Origin: Streptomyces thermodiastaticus
GTDB lineage: Bacteria; Actinomycetota; Actinomycetes; Streptomycetales; Streptomycetaceae
NCBI RefSeq assembly: GCF_014656135.1
Contig: NZ_BNBV01000015.1
Coordinates: 79,071 to 143,070, forward strand
Direction: 5' to 3'
DNA length: 64,000 bases
The translations under genes were made by a program, and so were the position numbers. The notes beneath the pieces are model-generated. The model searched no databases. It was given only the letters and a program-made list of their open reading frames with translations, and was not told the DNA's origin. This document shows, piece after piece, positions 22,563 to 31,621 of the stretch (its first letter is position 1; every line of letters begins with the position of its first letter).

Positions 22563-24164
22563 TCAGGCGGACACGCGGGCCCGTTCGGCCTCCCGCGGGG
22601 CGGGCAGTCCGACCGGGGCGCCCTCGCAGTGCATCGTCCGCGGCAGCCGCAGCGCCATCACCGCGCCCAGCATCAGCAGGCCGACGCTCACCAGCAGCGT
22701 CAGGTGCAGCCCGTGCACGAAGGAGTCGCGGGCCGCCCGCCGCAGGGCGTGCCCGGCCGGACCGCCCAGCCGCCCGGCGACGTCGTAGGCCTCCCCGAGA
22801 GAGTGCGAGGCCGCTGCCGACGCGGCCGCCGGGACGCCCGGCACCCGCGCGAGAGCCGGGGCGTACGCGGCGTTCATCACCGTGCCCAGCAGGGCGATGC
22901 CCACGCCCGCGCCCAGCTGGTAGGACGTCTCGCCGACCGCGGCCGCGGTGCCCGACTGCGCCGGCGGCGCCTCGTTCAGCATCGACTCGTACGCCCCGAA
23001 CAGCGTGGTCTCCAGCCCGAGCCCGAGCAGCACGAACCCGGTGAGCAGCAGGGCCTTGTCGTCGTGCCCGCCCATCCCGGTCAGCAGCAGCACCGCCAGC
23101 GCCGTGACGCAGAATCCGGCGCACACCATGCGGCGCGGCCCGAACCGGCGCAGCACCCGCGCCCCGGCCAGCCCGGCCGCCATCGCGGCGATGGTCAGCG
23201 GCAGCAGCCGCAGCCCGGTCCGCAGCGGGGACAGGCCGAGGACCAGCTGCAGATACTGCGCCGCGATCAGCTCCAGGCCGACCAGCGCCAGCATCGCCAG
23301 CACGATGCAGCCCACCGCGGTGCCGAACGCCGGCCGCGCGAACATCGCCACGTCCACCAGCGGGTGCGCCCGCCGGCGCTGCCGCCGCACGAACACCGTC
23401 AGCAGCGCCAGGCCCGCCAGCAGCGGCCCCAGGGTGAGGGCGCTCCACGCCCCCTCGCCCGCCCCGAGCCGCTTCACGCCCAGCACCGCGCCGAACAGCC
23501 CGAGGGCGGCCAGCACCGCACCGCCCACGTCCCAGGGCCCGTCCTGGTCGCCGGTGGACTCGGGCAGCAGCAGCCGGCCCGCCGGCAGCACGGCCAGCAT
23601 CAGCGGGATGTTGACGAGGAAGACCGACCCCCACCAGAAGTGCTCCAGGAGGAGCCCGCCGAGCAGCGGGCCGATCGCCGCGCCCACCGCGGCGACCGCG
23701 CTCCACACGCCGATCGCCAGCGCCCGCTCGCGCCGGTCGGGGAAGACGTGCCGCAGGATCGACAGCGTGGCGGGCATGATCATGGCGCCGCCGGCCCCGA
23801 GCAGCGCCCGCGCGAGGACGAGCGTCGCGGCGTTCGGCGCGAAGGCCGCCAGTGCGGAGGCGAGACCGAACAGGCCGTAGCCGAGCAGCAGGACGCGTCT
23901 GCGCCCCACCCGGTCGCCCAGCGTGCCGAACAGGATCAGCAGCGCGGCGCAGACCAGCGGGTAGGTGTCGACGATCCAGAGCAGCTCCACGGCGCCGGGC
24001 CTGAGGTCCTCGGTCACGGCGGGCACCGCCACGTGCAGCACGGTCGCGTCCACCGCGACCAGCAGCAGGCTGACGCACAGCACCACCAGGACCACCCAGC
24101 GGCTCGTACCCGCTCCGTTCTGCAGACGGCGCGGCCGGACGGCGGCCGCGGTCGTCCCGGACAT
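22563..24164 (-). CDS. MFS drug/metabolite exporter, DHA2 family (14 TM)
   Basis: This is a 533-residue integral membrane protein. The first helix is WVVLVVLCVSLLLVAVDATVLHVAVPAV, containing the DHA2 motif D1-like LxxxDxTxVxxALP. Motif A is GTLGDRVGRRRVLLLGYGLFG and motif C-like segments are GGAMIMPATLSIL and VGAAIGPLLGGLLL. Fourteen hydrophobic segments can be counted, with a large periplasmic loop near the C-terminus (DVAGRLGGPAGHALRRAARDSF), as in EmrB/QacA types. It likely expels drugs or a metabolite by proton antiport. ATG 24164 follows GGGAGGT. No TetR repressor gene is adjacent. Confidence 0.9.
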   Translation of the reverse strand: MSGTTAAAVRPRRLQNGAGTSRWVVLVVLCVSLLLVAVDATVLHVAVPAVTEDLRPGAVELLWIVDTYPLVCAALLILFGTLGDRVGRRRVLLLGYGLFGLASALAAFAPNAATLVLARALLGAGGAMIMPATLSILRHVFPDRRERALAIGVWSAVAAVGAAIGPLLGGLLLEHFWWGSVFLVNIPLMLAVLPAGRLLLPESTGDQDGPWDVGGAVLAALGLFGAVLGVKRLGAGEGAWSALTLGPLLAGLALLTVFVRRQRRRAHPLVDVAMFARPAFGTAVGCIVLAMLALVGLELIAAQYLQLVLGLSPLRTGLRLLPLTIAAMAAGLAGARVLRRFGPRRMVCAGFCVTALAVLLLTGMGGHDDKALLLTGFVLLGLGLETTLFGAYESMLNEAPPAQSGTAAAVGETSYQLGAGVGIALLGTVMNAAYAPALARVPGVPAAASAAASHSLGEAYDVAGRLGGPAGHALRRAARDSFVHGLHLTLLVSVGLLMLGAVMALRLPRTMHCEGAPVGLPAPREAERARVSA

Positions 24165-24422
24165 GTACGTACCTCCCAGATGAGCCCTCACCGCTCCGGC
24201 GGCACGCGGGGACACGGCCCGCGGCCGGGCCGGGCGGCAGCGGGGGCCGGGCCCGCGTGACGGAACGGCGAGTGGCACGCCAGCGTACGCGAGTCCCCTC
24301 CCTCGTCACGTGGCCCAACTCTCACCGCCGCACCCCGACACGTGTGGCGTACCTCACGTCCGCCGGGGGCGGGGCCGCACGCGGGCGCCGGGCCGAGCGG
24401 GCGCCGGTCGATAATCGGGGCT

Positions 24423-25724
24423 GTGAGCGATCTTGAGACGCGCGCGGCCGCGGCCCGCACGACGGTGCCGGACCGTGTCCGGAAAGCCGCGTCGTCCGCT
24501 TGGCGGCGGACGGGCCCTGCCGGGCACGGCCTGGGCCGCGCCGCCCCGGCACTGCTCGGGTACGCGGCCGTCCGCGCCCTGGAACTGCTGGTCCTTTCGG
24601 TGTGGAGCGCCGCGCGCGGCACGAGCGCGTACACCCTGCTGACCGCCCGCTGGGACGCGCTGTGGTACGCCCGGATCGCCGGCGCCGGCTACGGGTACCA
24701 GGTGCGGCTCGCCGACGGCGACGTCCACTCCGACCTGGCCTTCTTCCCGCTGCTGCCGTTACTGGAACGGCTGGGGGCGGCACTGGGCCCGCTGAGTTGC
24801 GCGGACGCGGGCTTCCTGGTGAGCCAGTTCGCCTCGCTCGCCGCGGCCTGGGGCGTCTTCGCCGTCGCCGATCTGGTGGCCGGGCGGCGGGCCGGGGTGT
24901 GCGCGGTGCTGCTGTGGGCGGTGGTCCCGGTCGGGATCGTGCAGTCGATGGCGTACAGCGAGTCGCTGTTCACCGCGCTCGCCGCCTGGTCGTTGTACTG
25001 CGTCCTGACCGAGCGCTGGGTGCCGGCGGGCGTGCTGGCGCTGGCGGCGGGGCTGACCCGGCCGGTCGGTGCCGCGGTGATCGCCGCGGTGTGGGCGGCG
25101 GTCCTGGTGTCGTTCCGGTACGGCCCGCGCGCCCGCACCGCGGACGGCCTGCCGCGTCCGTCATCTGAGGCCGCCCCGGCGCGTGTGTCCGGCACCGGTC
25201 ACGGGACGGCGGGCGGCGCACCCTCCGCGCTCCCCCGTGTCCTCGGCATGCTGCTGGCCCCGCTCGGCGCGGCCGGCTATGTGCTGTGGGTCGGCCACCG
25301 CACCGGGCGGGGTCCGCTCGGCTACCTCGACGTCCAGGCCGGCTGGCACAACGGGTTCGACGGCGGCTACGCCTTCGCCCGGTTCGTCGCAGGCAAGTTC
25401 ACCTCCTTTTCCGCGGTGCCGGCCGGGCTCGGGCTCACCGCCGGTGTCGCACTGGTGATCTGGCTGTACGTCATGGGCGCGAGACAGCGGCAGCCGCTGC
25501 CCCTGCTCGTCTACTCCGGCGTCATGACCGCGCTGGCGCTGTGCGCGTCGGGCTACTTCGGCTCCAAGCCGCGGCTGCTGCTGCCCGCCTTTCCCCTGCT
25601 GCTGCCGCTCGCCACGGCGCTCGCCGGGCTGCGCACCCGCCGGGCGGCCCTGGTGACCGGCGGATGCGCGCTGGCCTCGGCGGTGTACGGGGCGTTCTGG
25701 CTGAACGGCTCCGGCCCCCCGTGA
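24423..25724 (+). CDS. PIG-V-like mannosyltransferase, integral membrane
   Basis: This is a 433-residue multi-spanning membrane protein. After a basic N-terminus comes ALLGYAAVRALELLVLSVW. The conserved lumenal segment RWDALWYARIAGAGY resembles the HWD/RWD acidic motif of GT-C PIG-V proteins, and VQSMAYSESLFTALAAWSLY is a second family signature. About ten hydrophobic helices follow. Actinobacterial PIG-V homologues use polyprenyl-phosphate mannose for exported glycoconjugates; the acceptor here is unknown. GTG 24423 is chosen as it yields VSDLETRAAAA close to the promoter. It is divergent from the MFS gene. Confidence 0.78.
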   Translation: MSDLETRAAAARTTVPDRVRKAASSAWRRTGPAGHGLGRAAPALLGYAAVRALELLVLSVWSAARGTSAYTLLTARWDALWYARIAGAGYGYQVRLADGDVHSDLAFFPLLPLLERLGAALGPLSCADAGFLVSQFASLAAAWGVFAVADLVAGRRAGVCAVLLWAVVPVGIVQSMAYSESLFTALAAWSLYCVLTERWVPAGVLALAAGLTRPVGAAVIAAVWAAVLVSFRYGPRARTADGLPRPSSEAAPARVSGTGHGTAGGAPSALPRVLGMLLAPLGAAGYVLWVGHRTGRGPLGYLDVQAGWHNGFDGGYAFARFVAGKFTSFSAVPAGLGLTAGVALVIWLYVMGARQRQPLPLLVYSGVMTALALCASGYFGSKPRLLLPAFPLLLPLATALAGLRTRRAALVTGGCALASAVYGAFWLNGSGPP

Positions 25725-26016
25725 GCAGCCGCGTGAGCATTCCCCGCGCGCGCCCGCCGCTCCTGGCGTCGGCCACAGCCCGCCCGCCGACCGCTGTGTG
25801 CACACGGTGAATTCCCCCGTGAGCGCCCGGACACCGTATTCATAAGCGCAGCATAAGAACACACCGGAACGCCCCGGAGAATTTACGGTGTCCCGAGCGT
25901 GCTCTTTCCAGAATGGGCAAAAGAATGACACGCTGAGAGCAATCCCACATCACATCGTCATCACGAACCCCGTGATGCGTCGGGAAGCCACCCTCACTCC
26001 CTGTAACGTCGATGGG

Positions 26017-27036
26017 GTGCGTACCGAAGGAACCCTCGCCCGCCTGGACCGGGTCTTCGCCAGGCTGGACCGTGAGCCGCAACGACCGGCGCACATCGAC
26101 GTACCGACGATGAGCAGGCACCGGTTCGTGCTGTTCTCGGCGACGCTGGCCTTCTACCTGGCGATCGTCTGGGCCGTGGTGACCACTTCCTGGCTGGTGC
26201 GCCTTGACTGGCAGGTGATGTTCTTCCGCCCCTACCAGCAGTGGCCGCAGATCCACGCGTTCCTCGACTACTACGTGGTGCTCGGCCAGCGCGGCCCCAC
26301 CGCGGTGATGGTCGCCGCCTGGCTCGGCTGGCGCTCCTGGCGGCAGCACACCCTGCGCCCGCTGCTCACCCTGGCCACCTCGCTGCTCCTGCTGAACGTC
26401 ACGGTGGGCGCCGCGAAGTACGGCATGGGGCGCCTCGGACCGCACTACGCCACCGTGATCGGCTCCAACGAGATGGGCTTGGGCGGCGACATATTTCCCA
26501 GCGGCCACACCGCGAACGCCGTGGTGACCTGGGGCATCCTCGCCTACCTGGCCTCCACCGCCCGGGCGCGCCGCTGGCTGTCGGCCGGATCGGCGGTGAC
26601 CTCGCTCGGCGTGGGCCTGACCACCGTCTACCTCGGCACGCACTGGCTCAGCGACGTCCTGCTCGGCTGGGCGGCCGGGCTGCTCATCCTGCTGGCCCTG
26701 CCGTGGTTCGAGCCGCTGACCGCCCGGGCCGAGCAGGGAATCCTCGCGCTGCGCGACCGCTGGCGCGATCGGTGGCGCGCACGCCGTGGCCGCGGTGCGA
26801 CGGCGGCGCCGGCCGAGGCCGCCGGTGTCCCCGTGGTGCTCGCTCCGCGCTCCCCCGCCCCGCGGGAGGCGGTGGCCCGCGAGACGGTTGCCGCGGGCCG
26901 TGCGCCGCGACCGCCGGTGTACCTGGGAGGACCACCCGCGAGCCGCGCGGAACGCGCCGTGCTCGCCGGCAGCCGCCGGCCGGCGCACCCGGGCCGCTCG
27001 CCGCGGGGCACGACGTCCACCACCACACGGTCCTGA
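26017..27036 (+). CDS. PAP2-superfamily phosphatase, membrane protein
   Basis: This is a 339-residue protein with about six TM helices. The three acid-phosphatase signatures are present: KYGMGRLGP (variant of KxxxxxxRP), FPSGHTAN, and GLTTVYLGTHWLSDVLLG. A basic, low-complexity cytoplasmic tail of about 100 residues follows. It should dephosphorylate a lipid such as undecaprenyl pyrophosphate or phosphatidic acid on the outer face. The note of caution is that Arg-Pro of motif 1 is changed to Leu-Gly-Pro spacing. GTG 26017 is used; ATG 26110 would remove the first 31 residues. The upstream region (25830-25990) is AT-richer and probably holds the promoter. Confidence 0.85.
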   Translation: MRTEGTLARLDRVFARLDREPQRPAHIDVPTMSRHRFVLFSATLAFYLAIVWAVVTTSWLVRLDWQVMFFRPYQQWPQIHAFLDYYVVLGQRGPTAVMVAAWLGWRSWRQHTLRPLLTLATSLLLLNVTVGAAKYGMGRLGPHYATVIGSNEMGLGGDIFPSGHTANAVVTWGILAYLASTARARRWLSAGSAVTSLGVGLTTVYLGTHWLSDVLLGWAAGLLILLALPWFEPLTARAEQGILALRDRWRDRWRARRGRGATAAPAEAAGVPVVLAPRSPAPREAVARETVAAGRAPRPPVYLGGPPASRAERAVLAGSRRPAHPGRSPRGTTSTTTRS

Positions 27037-27066
27037 GCGGCATCCCGGCCCGGACGGCCGCACGAC

Positions 27067-27098
27067 AAGGGGGCGCCGCACAGCTGCGGCGCCCCCTT
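27067..27098. terminator. Strong bidirectional terminator between PAP2 and I78 genes
   Basis: AAGGGGGCGCCGCA (27067-27080) and TGCGGCGCCCCCTT (27085-27098) form a perfect 14-bp stem with loop CAGC, bounded by short A/T steps on both sides. It lies between convergent genes. Confidence 0.85.
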
Positions 27099-27123
27099 CG
27101 CCATGGTGTCGCCGTGGTGTCGC

Positions 27124-27339
27124 TCAGCCCTTCCAGGCGCGGGCCACCCGCCCGTCACGGACCTCGAAATTGAGCCGCCCGAACCGGTACTCCATGGTGA
27201 TGACGGCGCCCGGCGGCAGCGAGCGGACCGTGGTCCAGCCCCGCTCCCGCGCCAGCCTCTCGGCCTGCCCGGCCTCGAGGCCGACGTACCGTTCGGGACT
27301 GTCCTGGGGCTCCGCCGGCGGAGTGGGTATGGGTGCCAT
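27124..27339 (-). CDS. I78 family peptidase inhibitor-like protein
   Basis: This is a 71-residue protein with the I78 core: YVGLEAGQAERLARERGWTTVRSLPPGAVITMEYRFGRLNFEVRDGRVARAWKG. The region from PGAVITMEYRFGRLNF to the end is the typical potato-inhibitor-I-like sheet and binding loop. No signal peptide is visible, so it would act in the cytoplasm or leave by another route. Family members inhibit serine proteases, but the target here is unknown. Confidence 0.75.
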   Translation of the reverse strand: MAPIPTPPAEPQDSPERYVGLEAGQAERLARERGWTTVRSLPPGAVITMEYRFGRLNFEVRDGRVARAWKG

Positions 27340-28019
27340 ACCGTCACGCTAGGCCCTCTCCCCGGGCTGCGAAAGCCCGGCGGGACACGCAAAGTCACCG
27401 CCGGACGCGAAATCTCCCGGGACCGCACGGCGCCGGAAAAAGAAGGGAAAAGCGCGCCGGGAAGACGGTGAGCGGCACACCGGAGGGCACGCGGACGGCT
27501 CGAAAGAGACGGCGGAATTCGGACGGGCAAGCGGTCATGGCGCCGGGCGCACGAGAGGATCACCCCTCATTTCTCCGGAACGCCGGACGCCGGAACCGGA
27601 ACCGGAAACCGGTGCGCCCACAGGAAACTCACAGACTCGGCACGGCGCATCGCCGTGCGCGCCGGCCACCCGGCCGGGCGGCGACCGCCACCACGGGAAC
27701 CGGCCTTTCCGGCCACCCCCTTCATTCCTCCCTTTCCCTGAGGTGCCGACCGGGTTTCCCTCAGGCGCCGGCCAGCGGGACGGCTCTCCCCCGCCCCTCC
27801 CGTCCCGTCATCCCCCCTGCCTCGCAGGGCAGTTGACGACGGCCGGCCGCGTGCGCGCCCGGCGTGCTCCGGCGCGCCGGGCGGTTCGATTCCGTTCGGC
27901 GCGGGGCGTGACTCCCGCCACGGATCCTGCGTTGTCTTCTGCATGAGCCGGGGGCCCGCCCGGTTCCCGGGCCGGGAGCCCCCGGCCCGGCCATGTACCG
28001 CATCCCGAGGGAGCCACCC
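27340..28019. other. Gene-free interval of 680 nt with hairpins
   Basis: No frame with a ribosome-binding site and normal codon bias is seen. The interval holds a perfect hairpin, CCGGGCT/AGCCCGG (27362-27380), just upstream of the I78 gene, and another, GCACGGCG/CGCCGTGC (27640-27658). A purine-rich A-containing stretch lies at 27430-27460. It probably carries divergent promoters and may encode a small RNA, though nothing decisive is visible. Confidence 0.4.
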
Positions 28020-28922
28020 GTGCCGCGCATGCTCGACGTCAGCGACGCCGTACGCGCCGAGATCGGCGACGAAGAGGCCGACCGGCTGCTCGCCGGAGAG
28101 ACCGCCCCGGGCAGTTACGACTGCACCTCCTGCCGCACCCCCGGCGACGTGGAACAGGAACGCACCAGCACCGTCCTGTTCGTCGGGGAGGAGACCGCCG
28201 TTCTCGCCTTCGCCCACGCCACCTGCCTGCCCTCCCAGGTCGTCAAGGTCACCGAGGAGCAACTGCGGGGCGCGGTGCGTTCCATCACCGCGGACGCCGC
28301 CGCCCAGGGCGGTGTGCCCCCGCAGTACGCGCCCGCCGCGCAGCCCGTCGCCCAGCAGCCCGTGCCGCCGCAGACCGCCGCCCCGCAGCCCGTGCCGCCG
28401 CAGACCGCCGCCCCGCAGCCCGGTGCGCGGCCGCCCGTGCCGGAGCAGGCCGTGCTCGGCGTGACCAGCGGGCTGGTGCTGATCTCCGGGGAACTCCACC
28501 CGGCCCTGGTCGTCGAGCCCACGGCGCCCATCGTCCGGCCGGGCACGACCGGCCCCGGCGACGAGTTCCTGACCCTCCTCGTGGAGCAGGGCTTCCAGCC
28601 CGTGAGCGGCCTCGACGCGGTGCCGCAGGTGCTGCACGGCTGGTCGGTGCTGCTGGCCGCGGGGCAGCTGCACGCCGTGCTGATGCCCGGCCCGGGCGGC
28701 GGGCAGCCGGTGGCCTGGTGGCAGGCGCACCAGCCGCTCACGGTCAGCGACGGCTGGCGGACCGCGGCCGGCAAGCACCAGCAGGTGGTGGTGTGCGCGG
28801 CGCCGGTCGGGTCCATCGGGCGGCAGCCGCGGGAGGACCTGCTGCGCGCGGCGCTGGACAAGGCGGCGGCCGAGGGGCGGCTGGTCGCGGCGACGCTGCC
28901 GCTGGCCGGAACCGGAAGCTGA
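28020..28922 (+). CDS. Unrecognised protein with a Pro/Gln repeat linker
   Basis: This is a 300-residue cytosolic protein, not assigned to a family. The N-terminal part contains a CxxC-like element (SYDCTSCRTPGDVEQE). A linker of PVPPQTAAPQ units, encoded by an exact 30-bp duplication (28356-28415), separates it from the C-terminal domain. That domain includes VLGVTSGLVLISGELHPALVVEP, GFQPVSGLDAVPQVLHGWSVLLAAGQLHAVLMPG and PREDLLRAALDKAAAEGRLVAATLPLAG. GTG 28020 is preferred over ATG 27993 because AGGGAG sits 6 nt before it. The next small ORF follows after 37 nt. Confidence 0.65.
   Translation: MPRMLDVSDAVRAEIGDEEADRLLAGETAPGSYDCTSCRTPGDVEQERTSTVLFVGEETAVLAFAHATCLPSQVVKVTEEQLRGAVRSITADAAAQGGVPPQYAPAAQPVAQQPVPPQTAAPQPVPPQTAAPQPGARPPVPEQAVLGVTSGLVLISGELHPALVVEPTAPIVRPGTTGPGDEFLTLLVEQGFQPVSGLDAVPQVLHGWSVLLAAGQLHAVLMPGPGGGQPVAWWQAHQPLTVSDGWRTAAGKHQQVVVCAAPVGSIGRQPREDLLRAALDKAAAEGRLVAATLPLAGTGS
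28356..28422 (+). repeat. 30-bp in-frame tandem repeat
   Basis: Two exact 30-bp units (28356-28385 and 28386-28415), with the start of a third, encode QPVPPQTAAP twice inside the linker of the ORF at 28020-28922. The repeat preserves the frame. Confidence 0.85.
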
Positions 28923-28959
28923 GCCGCATCCCTTCGGCCTCGGGGTCGTTTGCACATAC

Positions 28960-29334
28960 GTGCACGCATATGACGCTCCTCGCCGCCAGTCCTATCCGCC
29001 GGTCCGGTCCGCACGGCCGGCCCAGGACTCCCAGGGCGGCTTCTCGGCCACGCCGATCTACGACGCGCTCTACGCGGAGTACGTCACGTCCTACCGGACC
29101 CTGCCGGGCGACCGGACCGGTGAGGAGGACCTGCGGTTCACCGGGTTCGGCAGCCTGTCGCAGGGCACGAGCTCCCACGGGTACCGCACCTACGGCGCCG
29201 GGTCCTACGGCACCCGGCAGTACGGCGGGCGGCAGCAGTCCCCGTGGCAGCGCGTCGGCCCCCTGCCCCGGCAGGACACGGGACACCGGGCCACCCCGGC
29301 CGCGCTGCCTCCCGGCCCGCGCCGCGGCACATGA
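28960..29334 (+). CDS. Unrecognised small protein, Gly/Tyr/Arg-rich
   Basis: This is a 124-residue hydrophilic protein. It begins with GTG 28960 (VHAYDAPRRQSYPPVRSARP). The middle FSATPIYDALYAEYVTSYRTLPGDRTGEEDLRFTGFGSL looks like an ordered segment. The rest is low-complexity (YRTYGAGSYGTRQYGGRQQSPWQRV). The ordered segment and the position 37 nt behind the previous ORF suggest a real, co-transcribed gene. No function is recognised. Confidence 0.55.
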   Translation: MHAYDAPRRQSYPPVRSARPAQDSQGGFSATPIYDALYAEYVTSYRTLPGDRTGEEDLRFTGFGSLSQGTSSHGYRTYGAGSYGTRQYGGRQQSPWQRVGPLPRQDTGHRATPAALPPGPRRGT

Positions 29335-29354
29335 CGCCCGGCCCGTCCACGGCG

Positions 29355-29385
29355 GAGGGCGTCCCCCGATCCGGGGGACGCCCTC
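29355..29385. terminator. Bidirectional terminator between 28960 ORF and der
   Basis: GAGGGCGTCCCCCG (29355-29368) and CGGGGGACGCCCTC (29372-29385) form a perfect 14-bp stem with a 3-nt loop between convergent genes. Confidence 0.8.
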
Positions 29386-29401
29386 TTGCCGCAGCTCGTC
29401 G

Positions 29402-30883
29402 TTACTTCTTCTTGCCGCGCCGCTCGCGCACCCGCACCGAGATGTGGATGGGCGTGCCCTCGAAGCCGAACTCCTCGCGCAGCCGGCGCTCGATGAAGCG
29501 CCGGTAGCCGGCCTCGATGAAACCGGAGGCGAACAGCACGAACCGCGGCGGCTTGGTGCCGGCCTGGGTGCCGAACAGGATGCGCGGCTGCTTGCCGCCC
29601 CGCACCGGGTGCGGGTGGGCCGCGACCAGCTCGCCGAGGAAGGCGTTGAGGCGTCCGGTGGGGACCCGGGTCTCCCAGCCGGCCAGGGCCGTCTCCAGGG
29701 CCGGCACCAGCTTCTCCACATGGCGGCCGGTGCGGGCGGAGACGTTGACGCGCGGCGCCCAGGAGACCTGGCCCAGCTCGGCCTCGATCTCCCGCTCCAG
29801 GTAGAAGCGGCGCTCCTCGTCGAGGGTGTCCCACTTGTTGTAGGCGATGACGAGCGCCCGGCCCGCCTCGACGGCCATGGTGATGATCCGCTGGTCCTGG
29901 ACCGAGATGGACTGCGAGGCGTCGATCAGGACGACCGCGACCTCCGCCTTCTCCAGCGCGGCGGCGGTGCGCAGGGAGGCGTAGTAGTCGGCGCCCTGCT
30001 GCAGATGGACCCGCTTGCGGATGCCCGCGGTGTCCACGAACGTCCAGGTCTTGCCGCCGAGTTCGATCAGCTCGTCCACCGGGTCGCGGGTGGTGCCGGC
30101 CAGCTCGTCGACGACGACGCGTTCCTCGCCGGCCACCTTGTTGAGCAGGGAGGACTTGCCGACGTTCGGGCGGCCGATGAGGGCCACCCGGCGCGGGCCA
30201 CCGAGGGCCGTTCCGCCGAAGGTCTGGCGCGGCGCCTCGGGCAGCACCTCGAGCACCGCGTCCAGCATGTCGCCGGTGCCGCGGCCGTGCAGCGCCGAGA
30301 CCGGGTAGGGCTCGCCCAGGCCGAGGTTCCACAGAAAGGCCGCGTCGGCCTCGCCGCTCGGGCCGTCGACCTTGTTGGCGCACAGCACCACCGGCTTGCC
30401 GGACTTGCGCAGCAGCCGGACCACGGCCTCGTCGGTGTCGGTGGCGCCGACCTTGGCGTCGACCACGAAGACCACCGCGTCGGCGGCGTCGATCGCGTAC
30501 TCGGCCTGCGCGGCGACGGACGCGTCGATGCCGAGCACGTCCTGCTCCCAGCCGCCGGTGTCGACGACCTTGAAGCGGCGGCCGGACCACTCGGCCTCGT
30601 AGGTCACGCGGTCCCGGGTGACGCCCGGCTGGTCCTCCACGACCGCCTCGCGGCGGCCGAGGATCCGGTTCACCAGGGTGGATTTGCCGACATTGGGGCG
30701 GCCGACGACGGCGAGCACGGGCAGCGGGCCGTGTCCGGCGGCCTCGATGGCACCCTCGACGTCCTCGAGGTCGAAGCCCTCCTCCGCGGCCAGCTCCATG
30801 AACTCCGCGTACTCGGCGTCGCCGAGTGCCCCGTGGTCGTACTCGTGCGCAGCCGAGTCGCCGGGCTGGTTCTGGTCGTTCAT
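29402..30883 (-). CDS. der: Ribosome-assembly GTPase Der (EngA)
   Basis: This is a 493-residue double-GTPase. G domain 1 has GRPNVGKSTLVN (about 61-72), with DTGGWEQ and NKVDG; G domain 2 has GRPNVGKSSLLN (about 236-247), with DTAGIRKR and NKWDT. A C-terminal KH-like domain ends in a basic tail ERRGKKK. It acts in 50S subunit maturation. An acidic N-terminal extension of about 55 residues is typical of actinobacteria. It follows the acyltransferase gene by 69 nt, in the same direction as cmk and tyrA. Confidence 0.96.
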   Translation of the reverse strand: MNDQNQPGDSAAHEYDHGALGDAEYAEFMELAAEEGFDLEDVEGAIEAAGHGPLPVLAVVGRPNVGKSTLVNRILGRREAVVEDQPGVTRDRVTYEAEWSGRRFKVVDTGGWEQDVLGIDASVAAQAEYAIDAADAVVFVVDAKVGATDTDEAVVRLLRKSGKPVVLCANKVDGPSGEADAAFLWNLGLGEPYPVSALHGRGTGDMLDAVLEVLPEAPRQTFGGTALGGPRRVALIGRPNVGKSSLLNKVAGEERVVVDELAGTTRDPVDELIELGGKTWTFVDTAGIRKRVHLQQGADYYASLRTAAALEKAEVAVVLIDASQSISVQDQRIITMAVEAGRALVIAYNKWDTLDEERRFYLEREIEAELGQVSWAPRVNVSARTGRHVEKLVPALETALAGWETRVPTGRLNAFLGELVAAHPHPVRGGKQPRILFGTQAGTKPPRFVLFASGFIEAGYRRFIERRLREEFGFEGTPIHISVRVRERRGKKK

Positions 30884-30952
30884 GAAGTCCGTACCTCGTC
30901 GTTCCGTTCGTGGTGGTCGGTGGAGCGGCCCGTCGGCCGACGGGCTGATCCA

Positions 30953-31621
30953 CTACTCAAGTGTCGCCGACCGCCCGGTCAGCCGCCTGGCGTTTTCCAG
31001 GTGGGCGGTCAGCCGTTTCCGGATGCGCTCGGTCGCCTCGTCCAGCGCCCGGCGCGTACGGCGGGTGCCGTCCTGCCCCGCCTCGAAGGGCTCGCCGAAG
31101 ACGACGTCGATGCGGGAGCGCAGCGGCGGCAGTGCAGGGACCAGCCGTCCCTTCCGCTCGGCGCTGCCCAGGACGGCGACCGGCACGATCGGCGCGGCGC
31201 CGCGCACCGCGAAGTACGCCAGCCCGGCACGCAGCGAGGCGAAGTCGCCGTCGCCCCGGGTGCCCTCCGGGAAGATGCCCAGCACCCCGCCGGCCCGCAG
31301 CACGTCGAGGGCGCGGGTCAGGGCGGTGCGGTCGGGACGGGAGCGGTCCACCGGCAGCTGGCCGATGCCGGTCAGGAAGGTGCCCAGCGGGCCGACGAAC
31401 GCCTCCTTCTTGATCAGGAAGTGCGTCGGCCGGGGCGCCACGCCCATGACCAGAGGGCCGTCGATGTTGTGGGAGTGGTTCACCGCGAGGATCAGCGGCC
31501 CGGAGGCCGGGACCCGCCAGGCGCCGAGCACCCGGGGCCGCCACAGCCCGTGCATCACGCCGACGCCGAGCCGTCGCCCGGCCTCGGCTCCCCTCGCCGA
31601 GGGAAGAGACGGCTGGGTCAC
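30953..31621 (-). CDS. 1-acyl-sn-glycerol-3-phosphate acyltransferase-like (PlsC)
   Basis: This is a 222-residue protein with PlsC motifs: block I LILAVNHSHNIDGPLVMG (HX4D), block II PTHFLIKKEAFVGPLGTFLTGIGQLPVDRS, block III GGVLGIFPEGTRGDG and block IV APIVPVAVLG. It acylates lysophosphatidic acid or a related lysolipid at the membrane. GTG 31621 overlaps the cmk stop by 4 nt (GTGA), so the two are translationally coupled. A cmk-plsC-der order is common in actinobacteria. Confidence 0.9.
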   Translation of the reverse strand: MTQPSLPSARGAEAGRRLGVGVMHGLWRPRVLGAWRVPASGPLILAVNHSHNIDGPLVMGVAPRPTHFLIKKEAFVGPLGTFLTGIGQLPVDRSRPDRTALTRALDVLRAGGVLGIFPEGTRGDGDFASLRAGLAYFAVRGAAPIVPVAVLGSAERKGRLVPALPPLRSRIDVVFGEPFEAGQDGTRRTRRALDEATERIRKRLTAHLENARRLTGRSATLE